From: Pithys albifrons albifrons
Lineage: Eukaryota > Chordata > Aves > Passeriformes > Thamnophilidae
Direction of reading: 5' to 3'
Assembly (NCBI RefSeq): GCF_047495875.1
Contig: NC_092459.1
Coordinates: 43,917,414 to 43,981,413, forward strand
DNA length: 64,000 bases
Shown here: positions 38,263 through 52,924 of the stretch, piece by piece
Layout of the letters: each line of letters begins with the position of its first letter
Position numbering within the stretch: the stretch's first letter is position 1
Notes under the pieces: model-generated
Database searches by the model: none
Seen by the model: only the letters and a program-made list of their open reading frames with translations
Told to the model about the DNA's origin: nothing
Position numbers and translations under genes: made by a program

Positions 38263-39603
38263 TGCAAACACAGTTAAATATATCATGAAAGTGACTATCC
38301 TGGAAACAGAATTTAACACTAGGTATAATTGTAATCTTCCCTTAAAAGACCTGTGTTTGAAGTACTGGAAAATTTCCAAACTAATATCATATACAGAAGT
38401 AAGGAAAGTACATAATGACTGTAGCTGGCATGAAGAGACAACAAAGAAAATGGCTCAAGGAGATCTTCCACATGCTCCCACAAACCATATGGCTTTTTCC
38501 TTTTATTCGTAAAGAATATATAAGCTAAAATAATAAAGGAACAGCACCTACACTTTTACAGTTTCTCACTTAAGCTATACTGTTCTCTGTGTTAAGGTTT
38601 TTTCCCAGAGAGGGAGAAAGGGCTACACATTTGTTTCTAGCATTCATTTAGCTCATGTAGTGTTACTCATTTGCTTGGCAGCAGTATTAGTGCATGGAAG
38701 CAAGCTAGGGAAAATGCTAATTACTTCTGTTCTAATGTGAGAACTTAATTTCAGATTGCAGACAAAGTTGTGCAATCCCATTCTTGTCTTTATTGTAATC
38801 TTTCCATGGGGAGAGAAATACTGTTTTTCCACATTAATAAAAGTACTCAACAGGCCAATAATTGAAAAAGTTGCTTTCTTCTTGGTTGTTGAACTAATAT
38901 TCATCTGAATATATTTGATGAAGGCTTAAAATAGTCTGTCTTTATAACAAATAAATTTATTGTCATGTCTTCTTAAGCAAACAAATCCCATCTACTAATT
39001 TCTGTATAAAGCATTTGGAAAAGACTTACTGATCTTTAGTAGAATAGAAAAGTACTACAAATCCCAAACATCCCTTTGGTCTCACTCAGCATCTTAGTCC
39101 TGTTGATATTGTTGAAACATCCAAAAAAAAAAGATCTCAGCTCTTCACAGAACAGCAAAATGGCACAGTACTGTTATGGGATGACATTTCCATCGCAGTA
39201 GAGCTAGCTGGAGAATTACCTTTCCAACAGGAAAAAATTGCTGTTCATCATATTGTGGTCTTGGATGGACCTGCGTACTAACTCCTTGCAATGACTTCTA
39301 GAAAAGCAAGTAGATACTCGATACTTTTCAGTAAAAAATTAAGAATGGCAGAATTCAGCTGTTATTTAGTGAGCTCTGAGTTGACATTTTCTTCTTCTTT
39401 TGGAATAACTTGTTCATACTTACAGCTAAATTAAACTGTTGGGTTGTCACTTCTCTAAGCTGGAATTAATCTATTTGTACTAAGAACATTTACAGTCTTT
39501 TAAATGAAGCCTCTAAAAGTGTATGAGACCAGGCTACATAACTTCATACTTTGATGTATAAAACATAGGTCAGATTGTTAGATAAATCATAAAAATCAAG
39601 GAA

Positions 39604-39605
<2 letters not shown>

Positions 39606-39664
<59 letters not shown>

Positions 39665-39665
39665 G
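39606..39665 (+). repeat. GT dinucleotide microsatellite
   Basis: About 60 bp of (TG)n with one T-rich interruption near 39638-39640. It is probably length-polymorphic and may adopt Z-DNA. It lies in intron 2. Confidence 0.95.
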
Positions 39666-41055
39666 AATTCAGCAGTTTCTTCTGTATTGGGATAATTTGC
39701 TAATGTGTGTAATAACATAGTCACCTGCTGTTGACAGACGATTTATGGGGATTGGGATTTAATGAAGCCCTGCCTTCCTTCAGCATTTCTTGTGGGAGAG
39801 CAGTAGAAAACGGTGCATTACAAAACATAAGCTCTTTCTATCAGGCTTCTCTCTGTTGCTGTTCTCTATATGGAAATCTGTTCATAAGCCTTTCAAAGGT
39901 AAATGTACTAAGTAAGAGTCTTGCAAAGTAATGTACACAGCCTAATTTGTTTTATCCTCTGTTTTTGCCTAATTCATATTATTCCCTTTACCTTGGGTGA
40001 TTAAGAGATGACTCCTGCAATGACTAAACAGACAAGCTCTCCTACACACTTTTATTAAACAGTCTTCCTAAGAAACCTTGCTTATCAGTCTGTGGAGCTT
40101 TAAACAGTTGGTTTTGTTTTCTGGGAAATTAAAAAGTAATTTTATTTTACTTCTTTCCCTTTGCTTTTTGTAGTAGTGATTATTAAATAATGGAGTTCAC
40201 TTTCACCTAGATTGCCTTCCACTCTCAGTTAGTTCATGTCTAGTAGTCAGCAGAAGATCTAAAACAGCCACTCCCTTAATGGTTTTCTTCACCTTCTGAA
40301 GAAAAAGCTGTCCCCAGCATATTCCAAGAACTTGTTGGACTGTCTCCTTCTTATAGTTATTTTCCAACTGAAAAAAAAAATCCAAGAAGTAATTAAAGCC
40401 AAAAGGATGCTTCCTTTGCTTGATCAAAAACTAGACTTCACTCAATTAACTAGTGTATAATAAAATTCTATCATAATATACCCTGTTTTTCCCTTTTCAT
40501 CTTCTTCCAGGATTGTTTCACAAATCTTCATCTTACCTATTCCTGTACTTCACAGCAACTGTTCTTGATATACAGTGCAACTTTGTTTCTCTTTCTTTTT
40601 GTTTGACTTCCATAAATACTGTTGGTAAAAGAGCAGAAGATTAGAAAATTCGTAAAATCAATTACTTGATAGTGTTGCTCAGTGAATAAATGTAGTGTCA
40701 CTCAAATTATAAGGCAAAATACTTCCTCTCACTACATAGTTTTCTTAGGAAAGAGCAACATCATTCTATAACAGTATTGTTTTCTCATCAAATACCTCTG
40801 ATGTTGATTCAAGTGTACTTCTAGTTTTGTACAAAGATTTCCTCTTCCCTTTGCAAGGCCATCTGGAACTTATAATTTTATTCCCGGTGAGCTTCTGATT
40901 TGAATAACAAAATAAGTCAGCTATATGACAATGAAAGAGAGATTTCAAAATGTTCTTATGAAATATATAAATAGCATATATTTATTAAATCAGTGGAGGT
41001 AACTGGATCTTTGAGGATTAAAAATTGTACAAATTTGAGTATACATTTCATTTTT

Positions 41056-41137
41056 GGGTTCGATCCCCATATGGGCCATTCACTTAAGAGCTGGACTTGA
41101 TTCTTGTAGGCCCCTTCCAACTCAAAATACTCTTATT
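41056..41137 (+). mobile_element. 5'-truncated tRNA-Ile/CR1 composite SINE
   Basis: The segment opens with GGGTTCGATCCCCATATGGG, the T-arm and acceptor 3' strand of a tRNA-Ile (with the B-box GGTTCGATCC), then CCA. It passes directly into 'ttcacttaagagctggacttga', 'gtaggccccttccaactcaa' and an attctta-like end typical of CR1-X 3' tails. This head-to-tail arrangement is that of the passerine SINE first named in zebra finch (TguSINE1), which borrows CR1 machinery for retroposition. The 5' half of the tRNA head is missing, as expected from 5' truncation. The presence of this element points to a songbird genome. Identification is from memory of the family. Confidence 0.7.
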
Positions 41138-44100
41138 TCTGGAGTTTTAAAACTCATCTCATTCCTTTTCTCAAATAATGCATTGCATCTCTGGTTACAT
41201 TTGTACAATCCAGTTTTGCTCAGTGGACCTAAATAGGATTATTTGGTGTCCTTGAATTTGTTTGCAAATGAGAGGAAAAGAGCTTGATTAAATTCCTGTT
41301 TGTATTTAGAATTTCTGTGCTGATTCACATTGAAGATTATTTGAGCTGTCATATGGCCTCTACTTCATGAAGAAGGTATCCTTTAAACTGTTCAATTAAT
41401 AAAACAGTGTCGCCAGTGTTCTCACTATGAATGAAGAAACAATTTCCTGAATGTTTGATTCATTCCATTCTCTTTGGATAAATAATAATTCAGTTTGAGG
41501 ACCAAATCACAGATGAATGTATATTTTGCAGTCATTCAGCTTCAAGTGACAAAATACTAATACTAATACCAAGGGAGAAGGAGTCATACCTGTGATATGG
41601 CAAACTCAAATGACCTTAAATTATGTAGTTAAAGACAAATTGGTGTTAAGCTGAAAGGCATTTGTTCCCCTAGAGAATAATTTCAAGTTTAGATTGGCTT
41701 CTGCTGATAGTGAAATGAGTGAATGAAAAGACAGTTCTTAATGCTTCATTATTTATACATTTCCTGTGCATTAGGAATAAGGATCACAAAAATCTAGACT
41801 TTAAAATTCCATGCAAGATACTTAGGCTTAAACACTTTTTTCCTAAGTCACATCTGTGTACTGTAATGCTGTCTCTCCTCTTATATTCAGGTGTTGATTA
41901 GTCACATTTTCAGACTTACAACCAGGTACCTGTCTAAAGGTTTCTCAGGAATCTCCATCTAGATAAGAGTTCTCACACCTACTTGCTACCTGAACACAGC
42001 CACTGCCTTTCACGCAAAGATTCAGTTCTATGACATGAATATTTATCGAAAGAAACTGGGTGGAGTACTTCTAACACCCAGGTGTGGCTGTGGAAGCCCA
42101 TTTTGATTCTGTGTCAAATTACTGGATTAAATGAGTTTATTCTATCATTGCCTTTGCCATATTCCTGAGACAGCAGATATGCAGATGCCTAATTCCTCCT
42201 GCTCTTTTAACTCATCTTTCAAGATGATAGTTCATCAAGGTGTAGGATATTTTCATGTTAGGATTCTTCATCTGCTTCTTTAATTTAATTTCTGCCTTGC
42301 TCAGAGAAATGGTAGCAAGACCTCCAGCCCAGATCCTCATACACTTCTCCTTAGAGTGGTTTATTTTCTCAAGAAATAACAAAACCTAAAGTCTGTTTGG
42401 GATCCATAGAGTTACTAAATTACCTTCCAGACTGACGTCTAAATGGAGAAACAAAGCATTTTATACTGTCATTTGATAAACTTAAATACCAAGTAAGTGA
42501 GAAAGCAGGCGAGCCACTTTCCAAAGTAACAGACAACAAAATTATTAGTTCATAGATAGGTGAGAGGAGCCTGCCCTGAGGAGAACAAGTTGTTGCCTTA
42601 AAATTCACCACAATTTTTAATAGATAAGGCCTTTTGGTGGTTAACTGATCTCCTCCCAAAACCTGAGACCGAAACAAGAGAAGGCATCCTTCTCCAGCTT
42701 GGAAACAGAAAGCTAAAAAAAGCCTTGTAGCCAAGGTCCTACAAAGTGTCATGCAGGGGCTGAGAATATTTGCTGGTGTTGGTTTTCTCAAAGGAGAAAA
42801 AAACTCCACAGTTTCAGGTGAGCACAAACCTGCTTTGTGCAAAGACTGAAGGGGGTAAGGGAAAGGAAATCATATGATAGAAGCATTTTTTAATTTTGAG
42901 ATGAAGGGCAGGTATAGCAAGGCAGTCACCTGAGAGGGGCCAGGGTGAGGCAGGGTGTGGGCTTCTTCCTCGTTTGGTTTCATTTTCTTTTACAATCAAG
43001 ATACATCCTCCCTCAACTGTTGGAAAGTGGTTATAACTTTCCAACTAATTAAATGTTGCAGCAGGACAAAGTTTTATTGTATTACCTGAAAAGAAAACGG
43101 GGAAGAATCCAGCTCAGTACTGTGCTGGATATCTGGATTCTTGATAGAGTTTTAGTCTGCTTAACTACATTTTTGTTCAACATTTGTATAAAATGAGGTA
43201 CTATGATTTGTTGTAATTTTTTTTTCTCTTCCTCAGTGTAACTATTGTGTTCTTAACCTGGTGAAATGACTGATTCCTTGTGTTGTAAATATAGCAAGTG
43301 TCACTCAGATTGGGTTGTAGACCTCACTGAGAGCATGTGTTCAGTGCAGACAGGTCATTTGCTACTGTATGATGGTTCCAGCCACCATCCTTACCCAAGT
43401 GGAACTTGTTTCCCTGAAAAAATGGTCAAACTTTCCACCTCTCTCCCAGGCTTAACAGGTTGAATAATTTTCCTTTCCTTTTTTCTTTTTTTTTCTCCAA
43501 TAGGAATTCCCTCTTGTTAGTATACATATAGATTCAAAATCCCTTGGATAATCCCCACTAAAAGCAGCGTTCACTTACTCCCTTTTCAATTAGTCATGTT
43601 TGTGCTCACTCTGCTAGGGCTACTTTTTAATCATGTTGCTCCCCACTGTCATTCCTACAGAGGAGAGAGTAGCCTCCCATCTTTTAAATTTGAAGTATAA
43701 CTTTTAAGTTCTTTATATAGCCAGGTCTGCCTATGAGAGTTACCTACATGTTATGTGCCTCTAGTGCACTGACTTATGGAACATCTGGTTAAACATATTT
43801 ATTTTATTTAAATTAATAAAAAATACAGCAACAAAGATTTTATAAGCTAAAATATATGTAGCAATTTTATTTGCATTTATATATATATACATGTATAAAA
43901 TTATTTGTGTTTGGATGTATATTAAAATGTATGTATGAACTGAAGGATTTGGGGGGAATGTTATTCATAACCCATTGCTTTGAGATTGTTGTCCTGATGT
44001 AGTTGTACGATTTGAAGAGAACAGCCTAGAGAGAATGGGAAATGATAGATATGGGGAAGAATGGATCACATGAGAAGTCTTTGATAACACTCAGAACAGC

Positions 44101-46789
44101 TGCATTATTCATTGTCTGTATGGCTTTTAATAGGGTGTTATAGTGCTGCCCAGCACAGTAATTCCTTTCTGTGGTTTAAAATGTCTAGGAAAACATGAGA
44201 ATATTATAATAGTTTATCCAAGTTGGTTTTTCTCCCCTTTTATCCTTTCTATGCAATTTGTTTCTATTCCTGGACTGCAACCATGATGTGATTTGGGCAA
44301 GAAAGTGATGTTAATGGGAGAACACTGAAGTCTTTATTTTGAAATTCATGGAGGGGGAAGTAATCAAATTTTCAAACCAAACCAGTTGAGTAGGGTGGAG
44401 AATTATGGTAAGGGAAAAAGGGTGCTTCATTTTGCCCTGGACATGCCAGCATTTTTTATAGAGTTGACAAAGGATTTATAGAATTAGGAAATATTTAATT
44501 CACTCTGTTCTTTAAACGTTTAGATTTTTTAAAGATGTTTAGCTCTGAGTCATGCAAGGTTTTGCAATGATTTGAGAAAATGAATGCAAAAATATATTTT
44601 CATAAATATTTAGTTGCTAAATATGCAGTTCATAATTAAAAACACAACACCAAAACCATTAAGAAACAAACAGAATCTAAATAGCACTGTAATCATTGTG
44701 GAAGCCAGAAAATACAGAACTGGGACAGAATTTAAATGCTGACTAATTAAGTCACAGTGATGTCTCTCAAAACACTTGTGCTCTGAGAAGCCACTGTATC
44801 TTAAATTACTTCTCCACAGTATTTGGTGAGTAGTGTCATAAACCAGTAAACTGAAATGAGATGGTAAATGTTAAAACCCACAAAGTACAGGGGGAATAAT
44901 TTGAAGATAGCTTCAATAAAAGAATTTTCCATTGAGAGAATATTTAAGAGCATAGTCTAGAGTTACAATGGCAGTGTTGACTAGCATAAGTAACATAACC
45001 ATCTAACAGAAAGGAATGCTCAGAATCATGGAAACAAAGCAAAGTTGATCCCAGGTGGTCTTTGTGTAATACCACCTGCTAGCAAGATCTCACATGTAGG
45101 CAAGCTCTTCCTAAAGAACAGTGCTAACTAAGAGTGGAGGACTGCACTACATTTTTGTTAATTATTTCTGTTTTAAGAATAAATGGTACTATCTTTTAAC
45201 AAAAATATTTCTCAACATTAATACAAAATACTACAGAAGTAGAAGGACCCTTATACAAGCAATTTACTTTTAATAGTGCATGGGTACAGTTGTACCTGTA
45301 GGAATGCTGAATCAGGACACTTGGACAGCCAGCTGTAGTTGTAAGTCCCCATTGGTGAAAATTACTGGGCTGATTGGTGTCATGTCTGTTTTAAAGAAAA
45401 AAGTAAAGATAAATGTGAAAGAAATTTGTGTGCATCAAGCCCATTTGCTTTTGGGCTGCGATAATTGTAAATCCATTGCTTTAGCCACATCTGTTTTTTG
45501 GTAAGGCCTCAATAGGAGGAGCAGAGGGGCCAAGAGGGACATCAGAGAGGAGAGACCAAAAAATTGCACCAAAGCAAGCCAAAACCCCAAAGTAAGAACA
45601 ATTAATTATTTATAGACTAAATTCACAGCAGATACGAAAAGAAAGCTAACCCAAAAATGTAATTATGAGTGTTCAGAAGACTGAATAAGTGGTTTGTCAT
45701 TTACAGTTACATGATAAAAGGTTTATTCTTTTCTAGGATTCTGCTATAAATTAGTTTTATTTTATGTCTCTGCTCAAAGAACTACAATTCTACTAATTGC
45801 ATCCCCAAAAGAGTAAGCAATTCATAGCAGAATTGTCTTTCTAACATGATTATCTGTCTGAGACACAAGGCAGAATTAAAAATTCCTTGGTTATGAGTAT
45901 CTATGATGATACGTACCTTTGGGTTTGCATCATTCTGCCCAGGTTTCCCAGGACACAGCAAGCATTTATGAGACAGCAGCAGACATGATCTGAATACCAA
46001 ACTGTGATTCTTTAATAGAAGAAAATGACAGGTGCCCTCAGTTCAATCACATTTGCTAATATTGAAGACAAAAAAATCAATCAACTAGTTATACGTGGAG
46101 TGTTGTATTTACTGTGTAGGCAGAGACCAAAATTCTGAAAAGTCCCAATGTCCAAAAGCTTGGGCATCAGGTACACTATAAAACTAGCTGATTCTTATGA
46201 TTGGCTTTGTAACACAGCTCACTAAAGACCTGCTCATCCTTTTATCTTCCAAAAAGTCTGGAAATTTATGGCTAATTACAACACAAGAGAGGTTCTCAGC
46301 TATCCGTGACAAAACCTCTCTGAGTATTGCTCAACAAAATTACTTCTCTGCTTAATAAAATACGGTGCTGCTGACTAGACTGATGGCATCACAGCAATTT
46401 CCTTGTTGGTTCACTTTTTTTTCCATATTCCCAGCTCATTATACCTCTTATCCCCATTTGAACCACAAATTTCAGTATTAATTTCTTAAGGTTCTCATTT
46501 TGCTGTTTCCAACGTGGCTTAGGACACCAACTTTCTTACTTCCTAAAAATAACATCTAGATTATGTCCAATTCATATGTTTGGTTCTGAGAGACCTTGAA
46601 AACATCCTTTTCTCTTATCTTTCTGCTACTTTTCAGTGAGTTTAATAGAAGAGCATTTACATTGTAGTAGATTGTAGGTCTACAAAACCACAGGTGAAAA
46701 TGAATGCGGGCCTTAGAGAAGTGCAAAAGACAGGAGAGAAGGTGGCCTGGAGTTACTTATCATTGTCATAGAAGGAACATAGGTCCTGG

Positions 46790-46860
46790 AATATTGGTGT
46801 GAAAGGAATCTGTCTTGTAGTCCAACCCTTTGACATTCAAGATAGCAGTGGATGTACTGA
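46790..46860 (-). repeat. Possible very old CR1 fragment, antisense
   Basis: The string 'gaaaggaatctgtcttgtag' followed by 'tccaaccc' resembles the reverse complement of the CR1 3' end (ggaagggacct...tagtccaaccc). The match is short and degenerate, so this is a weak call. Confidence 0.35.
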
Positions 46861-49800
46861 GTCAAGAAGGTTCCCTTCATCCCTTTAAACATTTTTGAAG
46901 GCAGAATAGGAATACCAGTAAATTCTTTCTCTGATAGACATCTTCAAGTATTCACAAACTTTATTGAGGAAATTGTTGGGATTTTATAAATACAGTTAAA
47001 AAAACCCCAGACCTAAACAAAAAACCTGACACTTGTATCAGACAGCTTATGTGTATTAACTCTTAGCTGGCAACTTAAGACATATGCCACTTGGACAAGC
47101 CTCCTTCCAAGCAGTTCAGTACAGTCACCTTGATGAAGTATAAAAAGGTTATGTTCAACTTTGTGGTAGACTTGAATCCTGAATAGTCTTCATGCTGAGC
47201 TATGTCTGAATTGTAATTCATCTTAATTATTGCGTGCTCCATGTAATACTGTGAACAAATTTAATGGAGGCACTGGATGAAAATGTGTTTTGGTTGGAGA
47301 GGATTAGGCTTAAAGTCATGTGAGCAGGGGGCCTGAAATGGGATAGTGCTGAGCATTTCAGGGCTGGATTGCTGAATAAACTACAGTCTCTCAAGCAGTG
47401 ACAAGAAAAAATGTCTATCAAACAAGCACACTACTGCACTTTGCATGAGTGAGATAATGTGGATAGCCACATACACGGTGTGGTATTGCCCAGGGAATGC
47501 AATGAGCCATTCATGCATTGCAAATTATTAAGGAGGTCTGTCATCAGGGATCAAGCACGGACAGTACATAATGACTCTGGTAATGGTGGCATGGGAGTGT
47601 GCACCAGGCAGTCTAATATTTCAGTGACCATCCTTTATCTGCCCCACCTTTGTGTATCATCATGCCAAACACTGAGCTACATAGCATTTCAACATCTCAT
47701 AGGAGTTGCTTATGCTAGTATGGAACTCTTCAATAGGATGACACCGGGTGTTTTACTGCCTTCTTCCCAAAGGACATACTCCTCCCTTCTCATTTCCTAA
47801 GTGGGTACAGTCCTGCGAGGCTGCTTTTTGAATCACCAGGGGTTTGTTTCTGCCCTCCATGCCTGCTGTGATCTGTGTGGAGAGCTGAGGACTTTTTTAC
47901 ATCATGCTTTTCTTATACCACTTCCACACTTGTGCAATGCATTGGGAATGGTTTTCAGGGCTTTGGCAGCTAGCTCTGCTCTCTCCTTGGGTGTGACCCT
48001 ATTTCCATTTTGCCATGCTATGTGACCAGGTGGCTCAGCATATGTACAGTACACCTGAGCACCCTCAGATCTGAGAAGGTTGCAACACAAACCTTTTACT
48101 AATAGTTCATTCCTCCTGACCAGGCTTTTGCCATTTTATAAGTTATATAATGCATATGACAATTAGGAATGTGTATATGTATACATATATGTGTAATTTA
48201 TTGCTCTCTAGTTCCAGATGCAGTATAATAATGGGTTTGCAAAGGATAGTAATGAAAATCTTTATTTTCCTGGTTTTATTCTCTCAAGAGCTGAATTATA
48301 GTGAATAAGCCAGAATGCTCCTTCACTTGTGCCTTTAAAACAAGCACTTGATCAGCCATGGCTCAAGATCTGCAAAAGCAAAGCATGATACACTTCAAAC
48401 AAAATTGCCTAACCTACTGTTTGACTAAGATTTAGAGATTGTAAAAGAAAACTACCATTCCTACAAACTAGCATTGTTCATATAATTTCCAAAATCACAG
48501 TGGGTAAGTTTTCACCAGATAAGTTCTGAATTTGTTGTGGTTGCAAACAATATCTTAAAACTTAAATAGAATGTAATGTTTTGCACTACAAACATTGCTT
48601 TTTTTTTTATAAGGGAACTTTGACATCATAATTTCCTCTGAATCATATATTATGACATGCAAATAAAAATATATCCTCTTTCCCTCTCCTATCTTTACAG
48701 TTCCCCTCCCTTTTTTGTTTTGGTTTTTTTTTTTTTCATTTTACCAATTTGCTTTCTAGGGTATCTCTGCTGAAAAATAATTTTCTAGATGGAAAATAAA
48801 GATTAAAAAGCATAGCTTTTGAAAAGTCTGGAAAATCTGACAAACTACACTGTAAATGTTTAGCAACCAGAATTTAGTTAAAAACAACATCAAGATCTGT
48901 TTAGGTTTTTTGTGTTTCATCTGGAGAAACTTGTGATTTTAAAAGGCTTATCCGTGGTAATTCTGGATATTTCCTTTCCCTCTTGGCTGGGGAAGTTTTG
49001 ATTGTTTTGCTTCTGGAAACACTGTTTTTTCTTTGGCATGCAAAACTTAGATTTTATCAGATAAATTTCTGACTGCTGGACCTGAAACAGAAACCCACTT
49101 TCCAAACTTGGAAAATGTATAGATGATTTGTGAAGGTTGTTTTCTAAGTGCTGCCCAGCAAAACAGAAGCTCACCATGCTTACTAGTGGCTGCTGTTCAG
49201 AGCCTTGTGCATAGCTGGAAAACTGAAGAGACTTATCAGGTTTGTCACATGGCCAACTGGGAAAGCCTGAGCTGCAGAAGAGACAAAAAGATGGCGCCAC
49301 TCACAGACCAAAATCATACAGAGCGGGAGAGATTTGTCTTCCCACCCTTTCCCACCAGGTGCCAAGAAGGCATGGGAAGAAATCTGTAGATTAGGAACAA
49401 GAGAGAAGGTTCATGCCTGTCTTCTGTGTACAGAAAACCCTTGTTGTCTACCAGGTTTTAGTGGTTGACAACCAGCTGCCTCCTACATTCCAAAGCACCA
49501 AAAAATAATGGAGTAAGGTTATGCAAAAGGGACCCCAAATGTTGCTAACAGAGTGTTTTTACTATAATTTGTTGGGAAAGTATCTAAAATAGTTTGAGCT
49601 CAACACTGCAATTGCTGTGGCTAAAACTGTGTTTGGTTAATCATGATGCTTTTAAGGATTAGCTTAAGAAGTATCTTTGTTGCGACTCTTGTTCTAAGCC
49701 ACAGACACCAAAGCCAATCGTAAAGTATGTTGGGTTGGCCTTTGCACAAACTATCAACTTCAGAAATTCAAGTGCAGAGTCAATAATTCTGTGTATTTCT

Positions 49801-51579
49801 TGGCATTTCCTGGAAATCTGGATATTTATGAACTGTACAATTTCATCCAGTTTGACCCAATTCCCTCTTGCATTATTGTAAATCAACAAAGTATATTTTA
49901 GAGGTAAGACCTGAGGACTTAGACCTTAGGAATTAGAATTTTCATCTGATTATTGACAAATAATAGTAATGAGATTTAAATGCTGTTGTAGTTATATCTC
50001 TTTAGGAGCTAAGATTTAGTAGTTTGAGTGCATAGTGGCATAATGCAACATGTCTGTAATAATATATATGTAATAGCAGGAAAACATGTGTCTCCCATTT
50101 TCTTCAGAAGTAATAATGTATCTGTTTTCTGGACAGGTATGTATTGTTTATTTTAATGTTTTATATAATTATGAATTCTGTTTTGAGCCTAAAATAAACA
50201 CACCTAAGAATACAAATGCATTTCATTAAAACATTTCCTCTTAGAAGTTTCTCTTGCTTAATGGTGAATATTGCAATATGGATGTAATTGTGGGATTATT
50301 AGCAAAGAGTTTTAAGGACTATTCCACTTGATTTAGTTTTTTGCCCACAGCACTGCAGGGAACCAGTGGGTCTGGAGTCATTTCCTCCTTCTTCATCCTG
50401 GTTTCATAAAATTTATTCTAACCAATATTAAGGCAATTCTCTGTAATAATTATAAGAAATAATTTTAGGGAATTCTGTAAGCCTTAGGTGAACACTGTTC
50501 ATTAGAAAAAATGCTAAATTATAACATTGTCATTCAAATGTAAAATGAAGTGTCCAGTCAATTTTTATGAGGTCAGGATAAAGTATTTTGCTAGTAATAG
50601 TTCCTTGTACTTAAAACTCTTCATCTGTACATGATGAAACACCTGTACATCAAAGAAGTTATCGAGGAGTGTAAACACTTTATACATTTCATAAAAGGTC
50701 TCCTTGAAACACGTAGACTATCAAACCCAGATTTTCCAAAGCAGCTGAGTTGAGTACCTTTATATTGGGGATTGGCTTGAGACACGTTTCAGTTGAACGG
50801 TACAAAATGGTACCCTGGCATAATGTGTAATAGGAGTTACATTAGTTGATTTTTATCTATTTATTGAGAACTTCTGTGGAAGAAGAGGGATTCTATTAAT
50901 TTCATTTTTAAATACACTTTGATTAAATATTGTAATTTTTCATCCTGCTAAATTGTTTTCAGAATCAGAAGTATACAGTAATTTTTTTCTACAAGACCAT
51001 GACATCAGCTTTCAAAAGCAAGCATGTCAAATATGCGACACACTTGGTTGTTTATGAAATTTGACCTTGGTCAGACTAGCAGTCCAATCTGCAGTTTCTT
51101 TACAGTTTTTACTCTTTTTACACCTTTTACATGTTCCTCACCTTAGGAACACAGTGCTCAGAAGGACAGCTTTCTGGCTCTTGCCTTGTATGCTTGTGAC
51201 AGCCTCTATTCTACTGTTCCTGACCTGGGGAAAGTCCTTGAGTTGCTAGCAAAAGGCTTTTAGTTTTCAATTTATAGTTGCAGACTATCTGCTTTACCCA
51301 GTGACAAGATCTCCAGTTTTATAAATTTCAATTTAGGTAACAAATTACCCTTACATATCTGTAGCTAGAACTGCTGAAGGACACTGGTGTTTTTGTTAAA
51401 CTAGTTCCTAGGCATATATTCCCTAGACTGAATTAAAACTACAGGTAAAAACCTAGGTTTCCTTCCTAAGTGCAGGCAGTGAGGCAATTATATCCTTTCT
51501 GTGCTGAGCACTTAGAGCTAGCTAGCCAGAAACACTGGGCACAGGAGCATATTAGAAATCCCACTTTGCTTTTGAGTGA

Positions 51580-52185
51580 CATAGAATCATAGAATATCCT
51601 GAGTTGGAAGGCATTCACATGGATCATGGAAGTCCAGCTCCTGGGCCTGCACAGAACAGCCCCAAGGATAACATCATATGCTGATGGGACTGTTGTCAAC
51701 ACTTCTTGAACAGTGGCAGACTTGGTGCTGTGACTACTTCCCTGGGGAGCCTGTTCCAGTGCCCAGACACCCTGTGGGTGAACAACCTTTACCTCACCTA
51801 ACTTAAACCTCTCCTGACACAGCTTCCTGCCATTCTCTTGAGTCTTGTCACTGATCACCAGAGAGAAGAGATGAATCCCTGTCCCTCTGCTTCCATTTGT
51901 AAGAAAGCTGTAGAATGCAATGAGGTCTTGCCTCAGTCTCCTCTTCAGGCTGAACAGACCAAATGACCTCAGCCACTCCTGATATGGCTTCCCATCAAGG
52001 CCCTTCACCGTCTTCATAGCCCTCCTTTGGATGTTCTCTAATAGTTTTATATCCTTCTTGTAGCACCTAAAACTGCACACAGGACTTGAGGTGATGCCAC
52101 GTGCAGCATCACATAGAGATGCACAGGAAAAGCAGCTCAGGTAGCCAGCACAGAATAGCCACATCAGTGCTGTGCTTGGCAAAGG
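51580..52185 (-). mobile_element. CR1 LINE 3' portion, antisense
   Basis: Read on the minus strand this is the 3' end of a CR1 LINE. The + strand begins with catagaatcatagaat, the reverse complement of the CR1 terminal octamers, then 'cctgagttggaagg'. It continues through the end of the reverse-transcriptase ORF, whose minus-strand translation contains KLLENIQRRAMKTVKGL and FGLFSLKRRLRQDLIAFYSF, typical of the CR1 protein C-terminal region. The 5' part of the element is missing. A 256-codon open frame crossing it (51466-52236) joins CR1 coding and its 3' UTR with flanking DNA and is not a host gene. Confidence 0.9.
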
Positions 52186-52924
52186 TTGATAATGTGTGTG
52201 TCTCCTTAAGATTATTTCCTCTTGCCCCATAATCATTTAATTTGATGCTGCAAGACTTTTTCAAACGCTGTATACTTTCAAGACTGTGAAGCTCCTATTG
52301 ACAGCAACAATTTTGGCTGAAAGCATGAGGAAGAGATCAAGATTGATTGTGCTTAAGAAAGAGCTGATTTCCAGTGATTGATAGCTTAGTCTGTCATACA
52401 GGCACTCACAGAATTGAAGGAAAAATTTCTATTCCCTGTCTCTGTAATTATACAAAAATTCTTTGTCTGCAAGGAATTGGGAAGTGTTACAGTAAGCTGT
52501 AGATCTAAATTAGACATTTTATATTAAATCTATACTTACCAGTATACACCATTTAGAGTTAGTGACACGACACTAGAAGAAAGCAAACATAGAAGAAAGT
52601 GATCTAGTAAATGAAAGCCACTTATGTAATAGATCATCATTCTGAATTGCATTCAAAATTGAAAAAAGGAAAGGGGTTATATTTATTAGTTGTGGTTTCT
52701 GGTTAGGGGAGACTTAAAAAACTTCGAGGCCCTTATCTTCCCTCCAAAATGCTTTTTCTATTTATCCATTATTGCTCAACAGAAAGAGTTCTTTCAAGTT
52801 TGTGTCTCTCAGAACAAAACACACATAGTACGTGTTTATATTCACTCTTGACTTTGAAAGAGGTGGTCTTGCTGAATCTTTACACTGAGAAGATTATCTA
52901 ATGATACAGCTCTGACCCAGCAGC

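Noticed and set aside
41056..41078. tRNA gene suggested by a good B-box and acceptor stem
   Set aside because: Only the 3' half of a tRNA is present, with no A-box or anticodon arm, and it continues into a CR1-type tail, so it is a SINE remnant.
48174..48189. 16-bp AT-rich palindrome (TATATGTATACATATA)
   Set aside because: Short AT-only palindromes are common by chance in AT-rich intron DNA.
51466..52236. 256-codon open frame on the minus strand
   Set aside because: It runs through an antisense CR1 copy: part is the LINE reverse-transcriptase end, the rest is CR1 3' UTR and flank. It is not a host gene.
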